A stretch of DNA of 64,000 bases from Omphiscola glabra (taxonomy: Eukaryota; Mollusca; Gastropoda; Lymnaeidae), in assembly GCA_964017045.1 (NCBI GenBank), contig OZ024802.1, forward strand, positions 24,181,793-24,245,792. Direction: 5' to 3'. This document shows, piece after piece, positions 57,800 through 64,000 of this stretch (position 1 is the stretch's first letter; each line of letters opens with the position of its first letter). The notes beneath the pieces are model-generated. The model saw nothing but the letters and a program-made list of their open reading frames with translations, was not told the DNA's origin and ran no database searches. A program made the translations under genes and the position numbers.

Positions 57800-59590
57800 T
57801 CCCTACCCCCCCCCTTACCCCAGTCTGTTACTAAATCTAAATGATCACTAATTAAGTCATTATTGTCACTAAAGGAGTTCATTGATTGCTGATTTCTACG
57901 CCAGAGAAATACTGTAGACGCCTTGTGTTTAAATTATTGTAAATTTTATCTTAATTTATTGTGTGTGGATCACTATTTTCACCATTCCTATTACGTGTGT
58001 ACATTGCTATTTTTATCTTGTGTTTGTGGATTTCCACCTTTTATTTCTAGACATATTCTAGACATCTTTTAGACATATACTAGACATCTTCTAGAAATAT
58101 TATTAAGTGCTTTAAACTTATTTGCTTTTCTTTTCCCATTTCTATACATCTGATCGTGTAGCTATTATATCAGAACTGTTTACTTCGCTAGCTTTGGTAC
58201 CGTTTTCATAGGACATTGTTTTGTAGTCCTTTGTTGTTGTGTAATCTTCTTCTGGCGAGCTGAATCTTAAAAACAGACTAATTTGTTAAAATCCTTTTTT
58301 TTAAACGTTACGTAACGCGCTCGTTTATTAAACGCTAGGCTTTTTACGTCACGCGACACGCCTTGATTCTCAGAGAAACACAGCAACTCTTGTCTTCATT
58401 GATGTCAAGAAACCAGGAGTAGACGCCCATGAAGAGGAAGGCGGGGGGGGGGGGCTGGCTTTAAACTGTTGCTATGGGACGCTGCGCAGTTCCGTGTTTT
58501 CTTTCAGTGATTAGACAAATTGAGCGCCCTACAGAGGCGTAGCTAAAGGGGGGGGTAGGGGTGACAGATGACCCTGGCCGCCAGACTAGTTAAGGGCGCC
58601 AAAATGTACTTTGTTATTATTTAATTGATGAAAATAATGGGTTTGAGAGCTGAAAAAAAAGAAAGGGAGGCTCTTTAAAATAAATCTTGTCCCCCGGGCG
58701 CCAAACACTCTAGCTACGCCTCTGGCGGCCTATAAATCTTACGACCAAATGCCGGCCTGGAAGTCCCCGACTCCATTCTGACTTGTTGACTACCCCAGCC
58801 TCCACTAAACTATCCACTGTCCACCATTCCCTGGTGAGTTGTGACGTGACTGACGTGTAAGATCCTGTTACCTCAGATTAGCACTGATTAAGTGGGCGGC
58901 TCCCTCCGTGAGCACATGCGAGCCCCCAATACTCCCCCCACCCCCGTAATGACGAGCGTGTTATGAAATCAATACAAGTTAGCGAAATAACAACTCTTAT
59001 TTTTTCGGTGTAGCCATGATTTGTGTGTGGGAGCGGTGAGTACCTGGGCTGGCCTGACATTAAGGTGACATGGCATTATTGTAATTGTCTATGATTGACC
59101 TTTGACCGCCCGGGTATTAGAAGCTCAGGTTGAGGTAGCAGACGACAACATAATAGCAAACGTTCTGGGTGTTTCTTGCACTGTGGAGTAGGAAATGGGA
59201 TGCGGGGGGGGGGGGGGGGGGGCGGTCCATCAGGGGTGGCACATTTTTTTTTTCTTTATAAGGAGGGCGGCATTTTCGACCAACTGCGGAGCTTTTTTCA
59301 TGTAAGGGAAGTGCAAAAGATTTGGCCCGACCCGGGTGACTCTAACTTTAGCTACATCGTTGTTTCTAGAGGAAATATTTTTTTTTTCACTCGAGCTCTG
59401 TGAGTTACATAATGATACTTTAAGACAACAATCTATTGCCCTTGATCAAAATGAATAGACTAAGAAATGTAGCAATATTTAAAGTTAAGAAATTCAACAG
59501 CGGTGGAATTTCATATTCTGGAATATCCCAACGCAGTGACGAATGTTGTGTCTGCTGGCGGTTGTTTTAGACTGACGTCCGGACGAGAAT
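57800..59590. other. Intergenic with a MITE and G-runs
   Basis: Apart from the hAT MITE at 58532-58724, only AT-rich sequence, a TCTAGACAT short repeat (58045-58105) and G tracts are visible. Confidence 0.4.
58532..58724. mobile_element. hAT-type MITE (193 bp), CAGAGGCGTAGCTA family
   Basis: Perfect terminal inverted repeats CAGAGGCGTAGCTA / TAGCTACGCCTCTG. Octamer duplication GCGCCCTA (58524-58531) against GCGGCCTA (58725-58732), 7 of 8. Interior shared with 39189-39355 in inverse orientation (GGGTTTGAGAGCTGAAAAAA). Confidence 0.85.
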
Positions 59591-59758
59591 CGTGATATTT
59601 GAAGATGATGAATTGTGATATTTGAAGATGATGAATCGTGATATTTGAAGATGATGAATTGTGATATTTGAAGATGATGAATTATGATATTTGAAGATGA
59701 TGAATTATGATATTTGAAGATGATGAATTATGATATTTGAAGATGATGAATTATGATT
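59590..59758 (+). repeat. 23-24 bp minisatellite GTGATATTTGAAGATGATGA
   Basis: Seven or eight copies, T/C change near the end of the unit. Confidence 0.95.
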
Positions 59759-60029
59759 TAAGAAATAGAAACAAAATAAATATGAGCCTAAAAAGGGAAC
59801 AAACCCCAAACACCGCCATGACAGCCGGAAGTCATGAAGATTTGGGATGGCGACTTTGGACATCCCCGAATAACGCTGAGATTAATCTGCTTAATCTGCT
59901 TAATCTTTCAACTGTATACGTATTAATAGTAATCTTCCACTATTCTTGGTAGCATTGATGACAATGTAACTACATATTTTGGAATGAATAAAATATAACG
60001 CAAGACTTAAGCTCTCTGTGATTAGCGGA

Positions 60030-60840
60030 AACTAAAGAAATACTGTCTCGACACGTTTAAACACATAGAAACTAGAGAAATACTGACTCGACACGTTTAA
60101 ACACATAGAAACTAGAGAAATACTGTCTCGACACGTTTAAAAACATAGAAACTAGAGAAATACTGTCTCGACATTTTTAAACACATAGAAACTAGAGAAA
60201 TACTGTCTCGACATTTTTAAACACATAGAAACTAGAGAAATACTGTCTCGACATTTTTAAACACATAGAAACTAGAGAAATACTGTCTCGACACGTTTAA
60301 ACACATAGAAACTAGAGAAATACTGTCTCGACACGTTTAAACACATAGAAACTAGAGAAATACTGTCTCGACACGTTTAAACCATATAAACTAGAGAAAT
60401 ACTGTCTCGACATTTTTAAACACATAGAAACTATAGAAATCCTGTCTCGACATGTTTAAACACATAGAAACTAGAGAAATCCTGTCTCGACACGTTTAAA
60501 CACATATAAACTAGAGATATCCTGTCTCGACATTTTTAAACACATATAAACTAGACAAATCCCGTCTCGACATGTCTAACCACATAGAAACTAGACAAAT
60601 CCCGTCTCGACATGTCTAAACACATAGAAACTAGACAAATCCTGTCTCGACATTCTTTAACACATAGAAACTAGACAAATCCTGTCTCGACATTTTTAAA
60701 AACATAGAAACTAGAGAAATACTGTCTCGACATTTTAAACACATAGAAACTAGAGAAATACTGTCTCGGCATGTTTAAACACATAGAAACTAGAGAAATA
60801 CTGTCTCGACATTTTTAAACACATAGAAACTAGAGACACA
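60030..60840 (+). repeat. 39-bp minisatellite (about 20 copies)
   Basis: Unit AACACATAGAAACTAGAGAA then ATACTGTCTCGACACGTTTA; variants CATTTTTA, and in the later part ATCCTGTCTCG with CTAGACAA. Confidence 0.97.
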
Positions 60841-60849
60841 CTATCTCAC

Positions 60850-62190
60850 GCACGTTGAAACATGTAGAAACTTCCGGCACCTACATAGAAGACCTCTAAA
60901 GTTGTTGTTTTTAAACTGTGCTCTGTTACCTGTTCTACTTCTATTTGTCTTGTTTGCTGACGAAGGCTCTAAGCCGAAACGTCCAAATCTTATTGTCCTG
61001 TCTATTAATTCAAGCTTAACGCACCGTGTTCTACAATCTCATGAAACTAGAGACAGACTGAAAGTGATTTTCTGGTTTCAGCAGAGGGAAAAAAAAGCGA
61101 AAGAAGCAAAATAACTTCTGGCCAGAAACGAAGTCGAAACCCAAAAACTTAACGAGGCCATCGGCCGACCGAAATATGTATAACCCAGGACAAGATTTGA
61201 AAGCCATGTCGTGGATAAACAATGATGCAAATTTTAAAAAACCAACAACAACGATATTATCATTTGTTAATATGTTAATAATTTGTTCGTAACCAGTAAT
61301 CCAGAAATAATCATTATCAGCCTACCCTTTTAGCTAAATGGCAGTCTTCGTTCAGCGTATTTTTTTTATGGTGAGGGGGGGTGGGTGATGTTATTGAACT
61401 CAAACATACGAATGTTGTATTGCAGAAACAAAAAGTTTGTGCTCATCATTTACCTTGTTTATGACAACATTTATGAGCATGATAATGATAAATCAAAATG
61501 AATGCCATGAATTAATTAATTGAATTAATCTTGAGTTTCAGTTTGTTTGTTGTTGTTTTTTTTTTTAATTAAAGCAAAAATAATAGAAATATTACCAAAC
61601 ATATTTACTTTCGTCAAAGCATAATAATTTTAATTTTCATTTTGGAAATATATATATATATGTGTCATCATGCTGCTGTGAGCACAGTTCGCAGAGAATT
61701 AGACATATGTCGTACGATATACAAAATAACGTCAAGGAATAAAGAATATTGGATGGCCAGCCGAATCCATTTTAAGTACGATAGAACATTTTAGTTAGTG
61801 ACGTGCTGATGTGTGCTGATTCGCCAGACCAACTCCTTGGTTGTATCTCTCTGAGACTTCTGTGTGTGGTGGTGGGGGTGGGTTTTTTTTACAGAGAAAT
61901 ATGAGAAGAGACAAAAAATAATTATCACGTTAAAACTAGTTAAACTTGAAATTCAAAAATTGTTTTGAAATCAAATATAAATTCGCCGAGATTTTTAATA
62001 ATGTTTTTATGAAGTCCTGTTTCCCAAATGAGACTATTAGAACAACGTCATTTGTTTACATCAACAGGGAGGCATTGTTAGTCACTACGCCACTGAGATT
62101 GCGACTACGACTATGGCAAACAGTAGCGTGAATGCATAACGCACGGCTCTAAAAGGCTGAGAGAAGGCGGGCTTCAGGGTCCTTATACAT
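60850..62190. other. Intergenic, nothing recognised
   Basis: A short plus frame at 60902-61114 begins with a hydrophobic stretch (LFLNCALLPVLLLFVLFADE) but has no donor or family likeness; the rest is AT-rich. 62740-63580 likewise holds only G-runs and short frames. Confidence 0.4.
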
Positions 62191-62194
62191 CATA

Positions 62195-62520
62195 TCAACC
62201 ACACACGCCACATCCACACAACCATACAACCCCACAAGCGACAACCACACACGCCACATCCACACAACCATACAACCACACAAGCCACAACCACACACGC
62301 CACATCCACACAACCACACAAGCCACATCCACACAACCACACAAGCCACAACCACACACGCCACAACCACACACGCCACATCCACACAACCATACAATCA
62401 CACAAGCCACAACCACACAAGCCACAACCACACAACCATACAACCACACAAGCCACAACCATACAACCATTCAAGCCACAACCACGCACAACAACCACAC
62501 AAACCACAACCACAGAACCA
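62195..62520 (+). repeat. CCACACAAC / CCATACAACCACACAAG minisatellite
   Basis: Nested units CACAACCACACACGCCACAT and CCACACAACCATACAA. Minus-strand Cys/Val/Trp-rich frames come from it. Confidence 0.95.
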
Positions 62521-62644
62521 CCACTTCTTTAGATTGTCAGTAAGAACATTTAGATTGTCAGTAAGAACATTCATTTAAGTGTTTACATGAATGCATACAA
62601 CGTAATCAGAGCACGTTCCCCATTGACTTGCATCAGTGAGAAAA

Positions 62645-62732
62645 ATCTCATCTTGATCTCATCTTGATCTCATCTTGATCTCATCTTGATCTCATCTTGA
62701 TCTCATCTTGATCTCATCTTGATCTCATCTTT
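62645..62732 (+). repeat. 12-bp repeat CTCATCTTGATC (seven copies)
   Basis: Perfect tandem, ends TCTCATCTTTTC. Confidence 0.95.
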
Positions 62733-63580
62733 TCTTAATCTTAAATCAGTAAAGCCAGTCTTCGTGACAAATTGACCACCTTAAAAAAAAAAACCTTGTG
62801 CTATGCAGATGAGATGACACTTGAAATTGTTGTAATCCGGTGTCAGACCTAGTTTCACCCCAATGCTAAAGCCAGTAGCGAAAATGTTGATGAAGCTTGG
62901 TCGATGGCTTTTAGTACAAACAAACAAAAAAATGATGTGGTCGTGTATCAATTGTTGGTCAATACTAGAGGTGTCACCCACTCAGACTTACCCGCCTGGC
63001 ATGTCTTTTATGGCTTGGGTTATCGAGTTTTTTTTCCCCTGGCTTGGAATTGGTATGAGGTTTGGATTAGGGGGGGGGGGGAAAAGGGGGGGGGGGAAGG
63101 GGGGGGAATGCTTAAGCCCAGATTAGAATGTATGTCCTTATCATTCTGTAAAAATTTCTTTTCAATAATTTTTTGGTGTCTCCCATTTCATGCGGGAAAT
63201 CGAGGCGGAACATAAAATAATGGTGAAATCTATTAGAAATTCGATATTTGTCCTTTCTATATTATAATGTACAATGAATGTGTGTGTGTTTTCTGGGCCA
63301 GTATAAATTAAACTCACACCATACACACTAATACACACAAATCTTGTCTTGTAAACGAAATCATCTATCTTCTTACTTTTTAAAAATCCCTATGCTAGCT
63401 ATTCGCACGGAATATTGCCAATTCCGCATTAGACGCTATTCCGCTTTTAACGCGATCCTATTTAAGGGACCCCCGTTTACATAATTATAAATATCATGTT
63501 ACAAATGGGTCTCACTGTACTAGTGAATAAGTCAGAGATGAAATACTTTAAATCAGGGTTTCCTTGTACACCATTTAATT

Positions 63581-63938
63581 TTCGAACCCGGGTACCAGAA
63601 GTGAGAGGTTAGGATTAAAAAGCTATTAAAAATTTAGTTTTAAAAACTTAATTCTTCAGTCTAACTAAAATAACTACCACAAAGGACATACATTTTTTTC
63701 AAAATGGACCCGGACACGCAGCGCCGCCATTCGCACCCGGGTCCTGTTAGATTCAATGCATTCGGATGTCATTTGAGGTAGTGTATTTTAGTTAAACTGA
63801 TGAAATAAGTTTACAAACGTACAGTCCACTCAATTATCTTTAACTAGATACCAAATTTTGTCTTACAAATCCAACAATAATATTTTTAATATTTATTTTA
63901 ATCCCAACCTCTCACTTCAGGTCCCCGGGTGCGAATAG
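63581..63938. mobile_element. Foldback element (family D, copy 2, 358 bp)
   Basis: Same architecture as the 29.4-kb copy: GGTACCAGAAGTGAGAGGTT at left, its inverse AACCTCTCACTTCAGGTCCC at right, and the spacer AAAATGGACCCGGACACGCA in the middle. Two related copies 34 kb apart show this is a dispersed element rather than a local palindrome. Confidence 0.8.
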
Positions 63939-64000
63939 TCGTAGCCTTTAATTTTCTTACGTCTCGTTTCATCACCACCGTGAAGCGAGCGTTTGAACAC

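Noticed and set aside
60902..61114. 70-codon frame beginning with a hydrophobic segment
   Set aside because: No splice donor, no conservation signal, and the second half is Lys-rich low complexity; too weak to annotate as a gene.
62149..62513. Cys/Val/Trp-rich minus-strand frames that look like membrane or metallothionein-like proteins
   Set aside because: Derived from the CCACACAAC minisatellite.

Overview
This is a stretch of animal nuclear DNA: two spliced genes on the plus strand sit in about 60 kb of AT-rich sequence packed with tandem repeats and short mobile elements. There are no bacterial-style operons, rRNA or convincing tRNA genes. The mix (a metazoan SH3YL1-type gene, Penelope-like and non-LTR retroelement remnants, many hAT-type MITEs, very many minisatellites and long poly-C/G runs) suggests an invertebrate, most likely a mollusc and perhaps a gastropod. 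That assignment is an inference, not something a single marker proves.

Layout. 1-12.8 kb: gene-poor; minisatellites, four or more hAT-like MITEs, and two weak minus-strand coding-like stretches. 12.9-16.4 kb: the last five exons of a conserved-looking, probably secreted or membrane-anchored protein that I cannot name. 16.4-27.2 kb: very AT-rich, with a 601-bp hAT-like element, a triple inverted-repeat structure, a truncated copy of a 0.7-kb GC-rich retroelement, and a decayed LINE with a hAT MITE inside it. 27.3-33.4 kb: a complete seven-exon SH3YL1 homologue (SYLF lipid-binding domain plus C-terminal SH3), whose introns carry a foldback element, two minisatellites and a TA-flanked MITE. 33.8-34.8 kb: a LINE reverse-transcriptase tail whose last codons have been amplified into a 74-bp minisatellite. 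35-64 kb: a repeat landscape with two longer copies of the GC-rich retroelement, a second LINE tail, a Penelope-like GIY-YIG fragment, nested transposons, about 20 tandem arrays, and three candidate first exons (near 41.7, 47.1 and 54.7 kb), one with a well-placed TATA box and initiator.

The most novel item is a family of three GC-rich elements (about 363, 687 and 715 bp). Each is flanked by an 11-13 bp target-site duplication. One end is shared and the other is truncated in one copy, as expected for LINE-driven retrotransposition of a non-autonomous element that I do not recognise. The two real genes show no functional link to one another. Most long open frames elsewhere run through simple repeats and are not genes.
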